A stretch of DNA of 32,282 nucleotides, from NCBI GenBank assembly GCA_047605685.1, contig JASGFF010000029.1, positions 1 to 32,282 on the forward strand, in the 5' to 3' direction. Below are positions 14,445 to 21,178 of the stretch, piece by piece (positions within the stretch are counted from its first letter, which is position 1; every line of letters begins with the position of its first letter). The DNA comes from JAUASV01 sp047605685 (lineage in GTDB: Bacteria; Actinomycetota; Actinomycetes; Actinomycetales; Microbacteriaceae). The translations under genes and the position numbers were made by a program. A model generated the notes under the pieces. The model saw only the letters and a program-made list of their open reading frames with translations, had not been told where the DNA came from and searched no databases.

Positions 14445-14932
14445 TCCGCCGGGCCGGCGCCGGGGACCTCGCGGCGATCATGGCGATCGAGACGACGACG
14501 TTCGCCGACGACGCCTGGAGCGCCGAGACGATGCGGGCCGAGCTCGCGAGCGAGCACGCCTTCTATCTCGTCGACGACGAGGGCGGCGCCGTCGTCGGCT
14601 ACGCCGGGCTGCTCGCGCCCGCGGGCGCGAGCGAGGGCGACATCCAGACGATCGCGGTGGCCGCCGCCGCGCGCGGGCGCGGGCGCGGGCGCGCGCTCAT
14701 GGATGCGCTGGGCGCCGAGGCGCGCCGCCGGGGCGTTCGCGAGCTGTTCCTCGAGGTGCGCGCCGACAACCCGTTGGCGCGGTCGCTCTACGCGAGCCTC
14801 GGCTTCGAGCGGATCGCCGAGCGCCCGCACTACTACCAGCCGGACGACGTCGCCGCGATCGTCATGAGGAGCACGCTGGCAGGGCAGCCCGCGCTGGCCG
14901 ATCCCGGCGAGACGTCCGAGGCCACGGCATGA
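14441..14932 (+). CDS. rimI: Ribosomal-protein S18-alanine N-acetyltransferase RimI
   Basis: GNAT-family enzyme that acetylates the N-terminal alanine of S18; in actinomycetes the family may have other protein targets. The 163-residue product has WSAETMRAEL, GYAGLLAPAG, the acetyl-CoA loop IQTIAVAAAARGRGRGRALMDAL (Q/RxxGxG/A type, here embedded in a GC-only run coding alternating Arg-Gly), FLEVRADNPLARSLYASLGFE and YYQPDDVAAIVMR. About 20 extra residues follow the core. It overlaps tsaB by 4 bp and tsaD by 4 bp, the classic tsaB-rimI-tsaD order. Confidence 0.92.
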   Translation: MIRRAGAGDLAAIMAIETTTFADDAWSAETMRAELASEHAFYLVDDEGGAVVGYAGLLAPAGASEGDIQTIAVAAAARGRGRGRALMDALGAEARRRGVRELFLEVRADNPLARSLYASLGFERIAERPHYYQPDDVAAIVMRSTLAGQPALADPGETSEATA

Positions 14933-16056
14933 CCGCCCGTCAGCGTCCTCGGCCGCAGGCGCCTGATCCCGTCGCGCCTGGGCCTGTCGCGCCTGGCCCC
15001 GCTGCGCCGCTCGTGCTCGGCATCGAGACGAGCTGCGACGAGACCGGCGTGGGCATCGTGCGCGGCACCGAGCTGCTCGCGAACGTCATCTCCTCGAGCA
15101 TGGCCGAGCACGCCCGTTACGGCGGCGTCGTGCCCGAGGTCGCCGCCCGCGCCCACCTCGAGGCGCTCGGGCCGACCCTCCACGAGGCGCTCGCCGAGGC
15201 CGGCGTGGGCCTCGACGAGCTCGACGCGATCGCGGTGACCGCCGGGCCGGGCCTCGCCGGCGCGCTCATGGTCGGCATCGGCGCCGCGAAGGGGCTCGCC
15301 GTCGCCACGGGCAAGCCGCTCTACGCCGTCAACCACCTCGTCGGGCACGTCGGCGCGGATCTGCTGAGCGAGTCGGCGGGCGGCGGCGCGCCGCTGCAGA
15401 CGCCGAGCATCGCGCTGCTGGTCTCCGGCGGGCACACCAGCCTGCTGCTCGTGCGCGATCTGGCCTCCGATGTGGAGCTGCTCGGCGAGACCATCGACGA
15501 CGCCGCCGGCGAGGCCTTCGACAAGGTGGCCCGCCTGCTCGCGCTGCCCTATCCCGGCGGGCCCGAGATCGACCGTGCCGCCGCGGGCGGCGATCCCGGC
15601 GCGATCCGCTTCCCGCGCGGGCTGAGCGCCGCGAAGGACCAGGCCCGGCATCGCTACGACTTCTCGTTCTCCGGGCTCAAGACCGCCGTCGCCCGCTGGG
15701 TCGAGCAGCGCCGGGACGCCGGCGAGGAGGTGCCGGTGGCGGATGTCGCGGCGAGCTTCCGTGAGGCCGTCGTCGACGTGCTGCTGACGAAGGCGCTCGC
15801 CGCCTGCGCCGAGCTGGGCGTGCCGCGGCTGCTGCTCGGTGGCGGCGTGGTCGCGAACGCGCGGCTGCGAGGGCTGGCGGCCGAGCGGGCGGATGCCGCG
15901 GGCGTCACCCTGCGCATTCCGCCGCTCGTGCTCTGCACCGACAACGGCGCCATGATCGCGAGCGTCGCGAGCCGGCTGATCGCCGCCGGCCACGCGCCCT
16001 CCTCGCTCGACTTCGGCGCCGACTCGACGCTGCCGGCCACCGTGGTGCGGTTGTGA
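14929..16056 (+). CDS. tsaD: tRNA N6-adenosine threonylcarbamoyltransferase TsaD
   Basis: TsaD transfers the threonylcarbamoyl group to A37 of tRNA. The 375-residue product has an unusual Pro/Ala/Gly-rich N-terminal tail with DPVAPGPVAPGPAAP, then the core LGIETSCDETGVGIV. Next are YGGVVPEVAAR, GPGLAGALMVG, the metal-binding NHLVGH histidines, LLVSGGHTS, DDAAGEAFDKVAR, the YPGGPEID motif, FSFSGLKTAV, LLGGGVVAN and CTDNGAMIA. ATG 14929 overlaps the rimI stop. A start just before the core is possible, but no suitable codon with a ribosome site stands out. Confidence 0.96.
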   Translation: MTARQRPRPQAPDPVAPGPVAPGPAAPLVLGIETSCDETGVGIVRGTELLANVISSSMAEHARYGGVVPEVAARAHLEALGPTLHEALAEAGVGLDELDAIAVTAGPGLAGALMVGIGAAKGLAVATGKPLYAVNHLVGHVGADLLSESAGGGAPLQTPSIALLVSGGHTSLLLVRDLASDVELLGETIDDAAGEAFDKVARLLALPYPGGPEIDRAAAGGDPGAIRFPRGLSAAKDQARHRYDFSFSGLKTAVARWVEQRRDAGEEVPVADVAASFREAVVDVLLTKALAACAELGVPRLLLGGGVVANARLRGLAAERADAAGVTLRIPPLVLCTDNGAMIASVASRLIAAGHAPSSLDFGADSTLPATVVRL

Positions 16057-16075
16057 GCGCGTCGGCCGTGACAGG

Positions 16076-16354
16076 ATGGGCGCCGTGAGCCCCGCCTCGA
16101 TGACCTCGCGCCGCACGCTGGAGGCCGTCGCCGTCGCCGTGGCGGCGGTGGGGGCGGCGATCTCGTTCCTCGGCTGGGGCTTTGCGCTGCCGGTCATCGC
16201 GATCGTGCTGGCCCTCGTGGCCCGTGGCCGTCGCACCGCGCCCTGGCCGTGGCTCCTCGCGCTCGTGCTCGGCGTCGTCGGCCTCGTGGTCTGCGCGATC
16301 TCGCTCTACCTGCAGCTGCTCGCCCTGAGCGCCTTCGCGAGCCTCGATCTCTGA
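16076..16354 (+). CDS. Small two-to-three-segment membrane protein, unknown
   Basis: 92 residues with a short basic N-terminus and hydrophobic segments at about 15-46 (broken around residue 33) and 56-80, joined by a basic loop (ARGRRTAPW). No family is recognised. ATG 16076 is given. GTG 16085 is an alternative, because CAGGAT sits seven bases before it like a leaderless -10 box. It starts 19 bases after tsaD. Its last codons and stop form the first unit of a 14-bp tandem repeat. Confidence 0.6.
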   Translation: MGAVSPASMTSRRTLEAVAVAVAAVGAAISFLGWGFALPVIAIVLALVARGRRTAPWPWLLALVLGVVGLVVCAISLYLQLLALSAFASLDL

Positions 16355-16394
16355 GCCTCGATCTCTGAGCCTCGATCTCGGAGTCTCGATCGCC
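16341..16394 (+). repeat. 14-bp tandem repeat copying a gene end
   Basis: GCCTCGATCTCTGA occurs at 16341-16354 and 16355-16368. A one-base variant follows at 16369-16382 and a partial copy at 16383-16394. The first unit is the last codons and TGA of the small membrane protein gene. Confidence 0.85.
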
Positions 16395-16421
16395 GGGCTG
16401 CGGCCTCTGGGCCGCGCGCCC
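16395..16421 (+). terminator. Hairpin after the small membrane protein gene
   Basis: GCGGCC (16400-16405) pairs with GGCCGC (16410-16415) around TCTG. GGGC (16395-16398) and GCCC (16418-16421) extend the stem past a small bulge. It is the likely end of the tsa transcript. No T-run is present. Confidence 0.4.
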
Positions 16422-16490
16422 CGCCCGTGCCACGATTGTCCCGTCCGGGCCGTGCAGCTGGTTCGGCCGATTCGGAGGAGAGCAGCCAGG

Positions 16491-16937
16491 ATGACCGACC
16501 CCACGACGCCCGCCCAGCCCGAGCAGTCCGCCGGGGCCACCCCGCCGCCGTACCGGCCCGCGCCCGCGGCCTACACCTCGCCGGCCCCGCCCCCGTACAG
16601 CCCGGCCGCGTACGGCCAGCCCGCGGCGTACGGCCAGCCCACTCCCTACGGCTATGTCGCTCCGGTGCGCACCAACGCCCTCGCCGTGGTCTCGCTGTGC
16701 CTCTCGATCGCCACCGTCGTCTTCGGCATCACCGGCATCGCCGGCATCGTCACCGGCCACATCGCGCTCAGCCAGATCAAGCGCACCGGCGAGGGTGGCC
16801 GCGGGCTCGCCCTGGCCGGCACGATCATCGGCTACGTGCTCACCGGCATCGGCATCCTCCTGGTGGTCGGCTACCTGGTCTTCATCGTGGTCGTCCTGGG
16901 CATCGCCGCGAGCTCCGATCACTACTACGACTACTGA
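16491..16937 (+). CDS. DUF4190 domain membrane protein
   Basis: 148 residues. The first 60 are a Pro/Ala/Tyr-rich cytoplasmic tail with a repeated AAYGQP motif. The rest is a DUF4190 domain: TNALAVVSLCLSIATVVFGI, GIVTGHIALSQIKRTGEGGRGLALAG and two membrane segments, followed by the tail SSDHYYDY. DUF4190 proteins are common in actinomycetes and their function is unknown. ATG 16491 is chosen over an in-frame ATG at 16452 because GGAGGAG (16474-16480) lies 10 bases before it. It ends nine bases from the convergent methyltransferase gene. Confidence 0.82.
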   Translation: MTDPTTPAQPEQSAGATPPPYRPAPAAYTSPAPPPYSPAAYGQPAAYGQPTPYGYVAPVRTNALAVVSLCLSIATVVFGITGIAGIVTGHIALSQIKRTGEGGRGLALAGTIIGYVLTGIGILLVVGYLVFIVVVLGIAASSDHYYDY

Positions 16938-16946
16938 GGGCCCGGG

Positions 16947-18128
16947 CTACCGGTCGTCGCGCTCGGCGATGAGCGCGCGCCGGCCCTGGCCGACGCGGGT
17001 GAGGATGACGGTCGCCGAGCCGTCGCCCGCCGGCTTGAGCCGCGCGCGCAGTGCGGCCGGGTCCACGTCGACGCCGCGCTTCTTGATCTCCACGGTGCCG
17101 ATGCCGCGCTCGCGCAGCTCCCGGCCGAGCCGGCGCTCGTCGAGCGGCAGCTCGGCGAGCACCCGGAACCGCCTGGCGAACGGGGTGTCGACGCGCTCCT
17201 CGCCGGTGAGGTAGGCGATCGTCGGGTGCAGCATCCGGGCGCCCAGCTCGCGGGCGAGCATGCCGATGAGCCGGGCGCGGATGACGGCGCCGTCCGGCTC
17301 GTACACGAAGGCGCCGAGCGGGCCGGCCGGCTCGTCGGCGCTGTCGTCGTCCGCGACGAGCTCCGCGGCGCCGCTCGGGCCGAGCACGAGCGCCGCCCGG
17401 CGCACCCCGGGGCGGGCGAGCGCCCCGGTCCAGACGGTCACCTCCACCAGCTCGCCGCCGTCGGAGACCCACTGCGCCTCCGCGGCCTCCGGCAGCAGCG
17501 TCCGGTCGATGCCGGGGGGGAGCTTGACCCCGACGGGCACCGGCAGCCCGAAGGCGAACGCGAGGCTCGGCGACCAGTCCGCGGGGTCGCGGCTGCGTCG
17601 GCCGCCCTCGCGCCGGCCGGGGTCGAGCCAGGCGGCGTCCACCGCGGCGAGGTCGACGGCGGTTGCGTCCGCCTCGACGACGCGCACGCCGGGCCAGGCG
17701 GCGAGGTTGTAGCCGGCGACGGCGGCGGTCACCGGGTCGCGCTCGATCGCGAGCACCTCGATGTCGAGCGCGGCGAGGGCGAGCGCGTCCGCGCCGATGC
17801 CGCAGCCGAGGTCGGCGACGCGCCGCAGCCCCGCCTCGCGGAAGCGCCCGGCGTGCCGGGCCGCGACCCGCAACCGGCTCGCCTGCTCCAGGCCCGCCTC
17901 GGTGAACAGCATCGTGCGGGCGAACGGCCCGAACTTCGCCTCGGCCCGGCGGCGCAGCCGTGCCTGGGTGAGCACGGCCGCGACCCGCTCCGGCGGATGC
18001 CCGGCCCGGCGCAGCCGCGCGACGGCACCGACCACGTCGTCGAGCGGGCCGGACAGGCCGGTGCCGGGATCGTCGAGCAGCGCGAGCGCCTCGGGGGTGA
18101 GCAGGGCGCGCAGCTCGGCGGCATCCAT
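16947..18128 (-). CDS. SAM-dependent methyltransferase with THUMP-like C-terminal domain
   Basis: 393 residues. A helical N-terminal region precedes a class I Rossmann methyltransferase domain: motif I VADLGCGIGAD (104-114), the acidic AIERDP (127-132), and WLDPGRR (167-173) in the catalytic position. The C-terminal region (ERVDTPFARRFRVL, LGRELRERGIGTVEIKKRGVDVDP) matches the THUMP-like domain of this actinobacterial family. The substrate is probably an RNA, but that is inferred from the domain. ATG 18128 lies seven bases after TACCGT, so the mRNA is predicted leaderless. It diverges from groES and faces the CIRCE region. Its 3' end nearly touches the DUF4190 gene. Confidence 0.85.
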   Translation of the reverse strand: MDAAELRALLTPEALALLDDPGTGLSGPLDDVVGAVARLRRAGHPPERVAAVLTQARLRRRAEAKFGPFARTMLFTEAGLEQASRLRVAARHAGRFREAGLRRVADLGCGIGADALALAALDIEVLAIERDPVTAAVAGYNLAAWPGVRVVEADATAVDLAAVDAAWLDPGRREGGRRSRDPADWSPSLAFAFGLPVPVGVKLPPGIDRTLLPEAAEAQWVSDGGELVEVTVWTGALARPGVRRAALVLGPSGAAELVADDDSADEPAGPLGAFVYEPDGAVIRARLIGMLARELGARMLHPTIAYLTGEERVDTPFARRFRVLAELPLDERRLGRELRERGIGTVEIKKRGVDVDPAALRARLKPAGDGSATVILTRVGQGRRALIAERDDR

Positions 18129-18135
18129 GCGGTCA

Positions 18136-18141
18136 ACGGTA
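18136..18141 (-). promoter_or_regulatory. -10 box of the methyltransferase gene
   Basis: TACCGT on the minus strand is seven bases before ATG 18128, the leaderless spacing seen at coaA. It lies only 13 bp from the first CIRCE element, so HrcA bound there could affect this promoter too. Confidence 0.5.
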
Positions 18142-18153
18142 TCGCCGGCGTGG

Positions 18154-18180
18154 TTGGCACTCGCGTTGATCGAGTGCTAG
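18154..18180 (+). promoter_or_regulatory. CIRCE operator 1 (HrcA site)
   Basis: TTGGCACTC, nine bases, then GAGTGCTAG match the CIRCE inverted repeat (TTAGCACTC-N9-GAGTGCTAA). The -35 hexamer TTGATC lies in its spacer, so bound HrcA repressor would block RNA polymerase at groES. Confidence 0.93.
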
Positions 18181-18194
18181 CAGACCCGTATAGT
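18166..18194 (+). promoter_or_regulatory. groES promoter
   Basis: TTGATC (18166-18171) and TATAGT (18189-18194) are separated by exactly 17 bp. This is the best -35/-10 pair in the window. It lies between and within the two CIRCE elements, as expected for a sigma-A-type, HrcA-repressed heat-shock promoter. Confidence 0.85.
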
Positions 18195-18198
18195 TGTT

Positions 18199-18225
18199 CT
18201 GGCACTCTGCCCCGTTGGGTGCCAG
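18199..18225 (+). promoter_or_regulatory. CIRCE-like operator 2
   Basis: CTGGCACTC, nine bases, then GGGTGCCAG form a second inverted repeat with the CIRCE core and exact spacing, with one mismatch between arms. It covers the expected transcription start, so it would lie in the 5' end of the groES mRNA as well as in the DNA. Confidence 0.75.
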
Positions 18226-18259
18226 GCATACTTCCAAGCAAGGAAAGAAGAGGTCACCC

Positions 18260-18556
18260 GTGTCGGTTTCCATCAAGCCGCTCGAAGATCGCATCGTCAT
18301 CAAGCAGGTCGAGGCCGAGACCACGACCGCCTCGGGTCTCGTGATCCCGGACACCGCGAAGGAGAAGCCCCAGGAGGGCGAGGTCGTGGCGGTCGGCCCC
18401 GGTCGCATCGACGACAACGGCAACCGCGTGCCGCTCGACATCGCCGTGGGCGACAAGGTCATCTACTCCAAGTACGGCGGCACCGAGGTGAAGCTCAGCG
18501 GCGAGGACTACCTGGTCCTCTCCGCTCGCGACGTGCTCGCGATCGTCGTGCGCTGA
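18260..18556 (+). CDS. groES: Co-chaperonin GroES (Cpn10)
   Basis: GroES is the heptameric lid of the GroEL folding chamber. The 98-residue product is complete: SIKPLEDRIVIKQVEAETTTASGLVIPDTAKEKPQEGEVVAVGPGR, with the mobile loop at about residues 18-32, then VGDKVIYSKYGGTEVK and YLVLSARDVLAIV. GTG 18260 has AGAGG six bases upstream. No groEL follows; a strong hairpin and a RarD-type gene come next, so the chaperonin partner must be elsewhere. Control is by HrcA through two CIRCE elements. Confidence 0.97.
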   Translation: MSVSIKPLEDRIVIKQVEAETTTASGLVIPDTAKEKPQEGEVVAVGPGRIDDNGNRVPLDIAVGDKVIYSKYGGTEVKLSGEDYLVLSARDVLAIVVR

Positions 18557-18578
18557 CGGACGTTCTTCGCACAGCAAC

Positions 18579-18618
18579 CGCCGCAGGGTCCCGGACGCCG
18601 TTCCGGGACCCTGCGGCG
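18579..18618 (+). terminator. Strong intrinsic terminator-like hairpin after groES
   Basis: A perfect 17-bp stem (18579-18595 with 18602-18618) encloses a six-base loop and is followed by TT. It separates groES from rarD. The long GC stem with almost no T-run is the usual form in high-GC actinomycetes. Confidence 0.85.
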
Positions 18619-18633
18619 TTCGCGGCCCCGGCC

Positions 18634-18639
18634 TAGGCT
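18634..18639 (+). promoter_or_regulatory. -10 box of rarD-like gene
   Basis: TAGGCT lies six bases before GTG 18646, so the transcript is predicted leaderless. Confidence 0.6.
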
Positions 18640-18645
18640 GGCCCG

Positions 18646-19593
18646 GTGACCCGCCAAGACGGCCCGCTGGCCGACCGCCCGCTGGCCGATCGGACCGGGA
18701 GCGGGCTCGCCAGCGCGGTGAGCGCCTACGGGCTCTGGGGCCTGATGCCGCTGTACTTCCTGCTGCTGGTGCCGAGCGGTCCCGTCGAGATCGTCGCGTG
18801 GCGCATCCTGCTCTCCGCCGTCACCTGCGTCGTGTTCCTGACGCTCGCGCGCGGATGGCGCCGCCTCGGCCGCCTCGTCGCCGACCGCCGCGCGGTGCTG
18901 ACCCTCGGCCTCGCCAGCGCGCTCATCGTCGTCAACTGGCTCGTCTACGTGTACGCGAGCGTCAGCGCCCAGGTGGTGGAGGCCGCCCTGGGCTACTTCA
19001 TCAACCCGATCGTCACCGTGCTGCTCGGCGTGCTCGTGCAGCGGGACCGGCTCCGGCCGCTGCAGTGGGCGGCGATCGCCGTGAGCGCCGTGGCCGTCGT
19101 CGTGCTCGTGATCGCCTACGGCCGCGTCCCGTGGATCTCGCTCGTGCTCGCGCTCTCCTTCGGTGGCTACGGCCTGGTCAAGAAGCGGCTCGGCGACCGT
19201 GTCGACGCGCTCGGCGGGCTCACGGTCGAGACGCTGTGGCTCGCGGCGCCGGCCGCCGTCGCGCTCGCCGTCGTCGCGGCATCCGGCGCCCTGCGCATGG
19301 GCACGGTGAGCGGATGGCACACCCTGGCGACGCTCATGGCGGGTCTCGTCACGACGGTGCCGCTGCTGCTGTTCGCCGCCGCGACCCGGCGGCTGCCGCT
19401 CGCGATCGTCGGGCTCAGCCAGTACCTCACCCCGGTCATCCAGTTCACGGTCGGTGTCGCGCTGCTCGGCGAGCGGATGCCGACGGTGCGCTGGATCGGC
19501 TTCGCGATCGTCTGGGTCGCGCTCCTCGTGCTCACGGTGGACATGCTCTCCTCGGCGCGGTCCGCGCGGCGGGCGCTCGTCGAGCCGGTCTGA
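18646..19593 (+). CDS. rarD: EamA-family permease, RarD type
   Basis: 315-residue inner-membrane protein of the drug/metabolite transporter superfamily. About ten hydrophobic segments follow a 25-residue polar N-terminus with a DRPLADR-type repeat. RarD-like features are SAYGLWGLMPLYF, EIVAWRILLS, VNWLVYVYA, the ALGYFINPIVTVLLGV block, and IVGLSQYLTPVIQFTVGVALLGE near the end. The family name comes from a chloramphenicol-sensitivity gene, and the transported substrate is unknown. It stands alone between the groES hairpin and the liv region. The stop TGA is repeated 12 bp later in frame (19603-19605) by a small duplication. Confidence 0.88.
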   Translation: MTRQDGPLADRPLADRTGSGLASAVSAYGLWGLMPLYFLLLVPSGPVEIVAWRILLSAVTCVVFLTLARGWRRLGRLVADRRAVLTLGLASALIVVNWLVYVYASVSAQVVEAALGYFINPIVTVLLGVLVQRDRLRPLQWAAIAVSAVAVVVLVIAYGRVPWISLVLALSFGGYGLVKKRLGDRVDALGGLTVETLWLAAPAAVALAVVAASGALRMGTVSGWHTLATLMAGLVTTVPLLLFAAATRRLPLAIVGLSQYLTPVIQFTVGVALLGERMPTVRWIGFAIVWVALLVLTVDMLSSARSARRALVEPV

Positions 19594-19610
19594 GCGACGG
19601 TCTGAGGGCG
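19587..19610 (+). repeat. 12-bp duplication over the rarD stop codon
   Basis: GGTCTGAG at 19587-19594 recurs at 19599-19606, so the last codons and stop are copied in frame. It is the third example here of a gene end being tandemly duplicated. Confidence 0.6.
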
Positions 19611-19660
19611 TCGCCACGGAGGGCGAAGGTCACAGAGAGTAAAAATCGATCCTCGTTACA

Positions 19661-19674
19661 CGGCGGAAACGCCG
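19661..19674 (+). other. GNRA-type hairpin upstream of the binding-protein gene
   Basis: CGGCG (19661-19665) and CGCCG (19670-19674) enclose GAAA, a stable tetraloop. It lies in an AT-richer stretch (19635-19700) between rarD and the liv binding protein. It could be the rarD terminator stem or part of a structured leader. The role is not decided by sequence. Confidence 0.35.
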
Positions 19675-19716
19675 CTGTATTGCTCCCGTGTCGTGGTGCT
19701 CATAGCGTGGCCGCAT

Positions 19717-19742
19717 CAGAAGTACCTGTGCAGGTACTGCTG
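19717..19742. promoter_or_regulatory. 26-bp palindrome upstream of the liv binding-protein gene
   Basis: CAGAAGTACCTG, two bases, then CAGGTACTGCTG form arms matching at 11 of 12 positions; the inner 8 bp each side are perfect. Size and symmetry suit a dimeric repressor operator. It ends 36 bases before ATG 19779. TAGCGT at 19703-19708 could be the -10 box, which would put the site over the transcription start. Confidence 0.55.
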
Positions 19743-19778
19743 TGTCTCATCACATTCCCTACGATGCATAGGAGCAAC

Positions 19779-21056
19779 ATGAGCGCTTTTCTGAGCTCAC
19801 GGTCCTTCAAGGCGACGGCCACGGCGGTGACGATCCTCGGTGCCAGCGCGCTCATTCTGAGCGGCTGCGCCTCCGACGACTCGTCCTCCAGCGGCTCCAC
19901 CGCCTCGGACCTCTCGCTGAAGGTCGGCACGATCCTTCCGCAGACCGGCACCCTCGCGGTGCTCGGCCCGCCCGAGATCGAGGCGGTCAACCTCGCGGTC
20001 TCTGACATCAACGCGGCGGACGCGGGCATCTCGATCGACGTCGAGCAGAAGGACTCGGGCGACACCTCGACCGACCTCGCGACCCAGTCGGTGACGGCGC
20101 TGCTCGCCGACGACGTCAGCGCGATCATCGGTGCGGCGTCCTCGAGCGTCTCGCTGAGCGTCATCGACCAGATCGTCGCGGCCCAGGTCGTGGAGATCTC
20201 GCCGGCGAACACCTCGCCGACGTTCAGCGACTACGACGACGACGGCTACTACTGGCGCACCGCCCCCTCGGACGTGCTGCAGGGTCAGGTGCTCGGTCAG
20301 AAGATCGCGAGCGACGGGGCCCTCACGGTCTCGGTGCTCTACGACAACAACGACTACGGCATCGGCCTGAACACCACGGTCACCGACTACCTCGAGTCGC
20401 AGGGCATCGACGTGGCCGCTGACGTGACGTTCGACGAGGGCGCCACCGACTTCGGCAGCGCCGTCACCGACGTGCTCGCCCCCGACCCGGACGCGCTCGT
20501 GGTGATCTCCTACGACGAGCTCACCGCGATCGCCGAGCAGCTCGCCTCCCAGGACTTCGACTTCTCGAAGCTCTACGGAGTCGACGGCAACTACGGTGTC
20601 ATCGGCCCGGACGACACCAATGTCGACATCGCCGGCGCGCAGTTCACCAACCCCGGTGTGCAGGCGACCGACGACTTCCAGGCGAGCCTGCTCGCCCAGG
20701 CCGAGGCGGACGGTCTCTCGGACGACGACATCACGGTGTTCAGCTACGCGCCGGAGTCCTACGACGCCACGGTGCTGCTCGCCCTCGCCGCCCTCCAGGG
20801 CGGTGCGACGGACGGCACCACGATCAGCGAGAACCTGCAGTCGGTCTCCGAGGATGGCACCCAGTGCGACACCTTCTCCGACTGCGCCGGCCTGATCGCC
20901 GACGGCGAGGACATCGACTACGAGGGGCTCTCCGGCCCGATCACGTTCGACGAGAACGGTGACCCGAGCCAGGCGTACGTCTCCATCTACAAGTACACCG
21001 AGGGCAACGAGAACGAGTTCGAGGAGTCGCAGTTCGGCGACCTCTCGGCGAGCTGA
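19779..21056 (+). CDS. Branched-chain amino acid-type ABC transporter substrate-binding lipoprotein
   Basis: 425-residue lipoprotein. The signal ends in lipobox LSGC with C30 as the lipidated residue, then an acidic Ser-rich linker. The mature part is a type I periplasmic binding protein (Peripla_BP_6/LivK-like): VGTILPQTGTLAVLGPPEIEAVNLAVSDIN, VIGAASSSVS, the ISPANTSPTF hinge region, YWRTAPSD, and FSYAPESYDATVLLALA. AGGAG (19770-19774) selects ATG 19779 over an in-frame ATG at 19764. It converges on the liv permease/ATPase genes, which lie on the other strand, so it has its own promoter. Branched-chain amino acids are the family default; related substrates such as urea or amides cannot be excluded. 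Confidence 0.9.
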   Translation: MSAFLSSRSFKATATAVTILGASALILSGCASDDSSSSGSTASDLSLKVGTILPQTGTLAVLGPPEIEAVNLAVSDINAADAGISIDVEQKDSGDTSTDLATQSVTALLADDVSAIIGAASSSVSLSVIDQIVAAQVVEISPANTSPTFSDYDDDGYYWRTAPSDVLQGQVLGQKIASDGALTVSVLYDNNDYGIGLNTTVTDYLESQGIDVAADVTFDEGATDFGSAVTDVLAPDPDALVVISYDELTAIAEQLASQDFDFSKLYGVDGNYGVIGPDDTNVDIAGAQFTNPGVQATDDFQASLLAQAEADGLSDDDITVFSYAPESYDATVLLALAALQGGATDGTTISENLQSVSEDGTQCDTFSDCAGLIADGEDIDYEGLSGPITFDENGDPSQAYVSIYKYTEGNENEFEESQFGDLSAS

Positions 21057-21076
21057 TCGCCCGGTAGCACCCGAGA

Positions 21077-21104
21077 GGGGGCTCGGCCGCACGGCCGAGC
21101 CCCC
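21077..21104. terminator. Hairpin between convergent liv genes
   Basis: GGGGGCTCGGCCG (21077-21089) and CGGCCGAGCCCCC (21092-21104) form a perfect 13-bp stem with a two-base centre. It lies 21 bases after the binding-protein stop. It can serve transcription from both directions. Confidence 0.7.
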
Positions 21105-21178
21105 ACATCCCTGCCCGGGCCGGCGCCCCCGCGCGGCCTTCGGCGGCGGCCGGGTCTTGGACGCCCGGCGCTCCGGCC

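Noticed and set aside
18557..18645. groEL following groES
   Set aside because: A strong terminator-like hairpin and then a RarD-type gene follow; no GroEL sequence is in the window.
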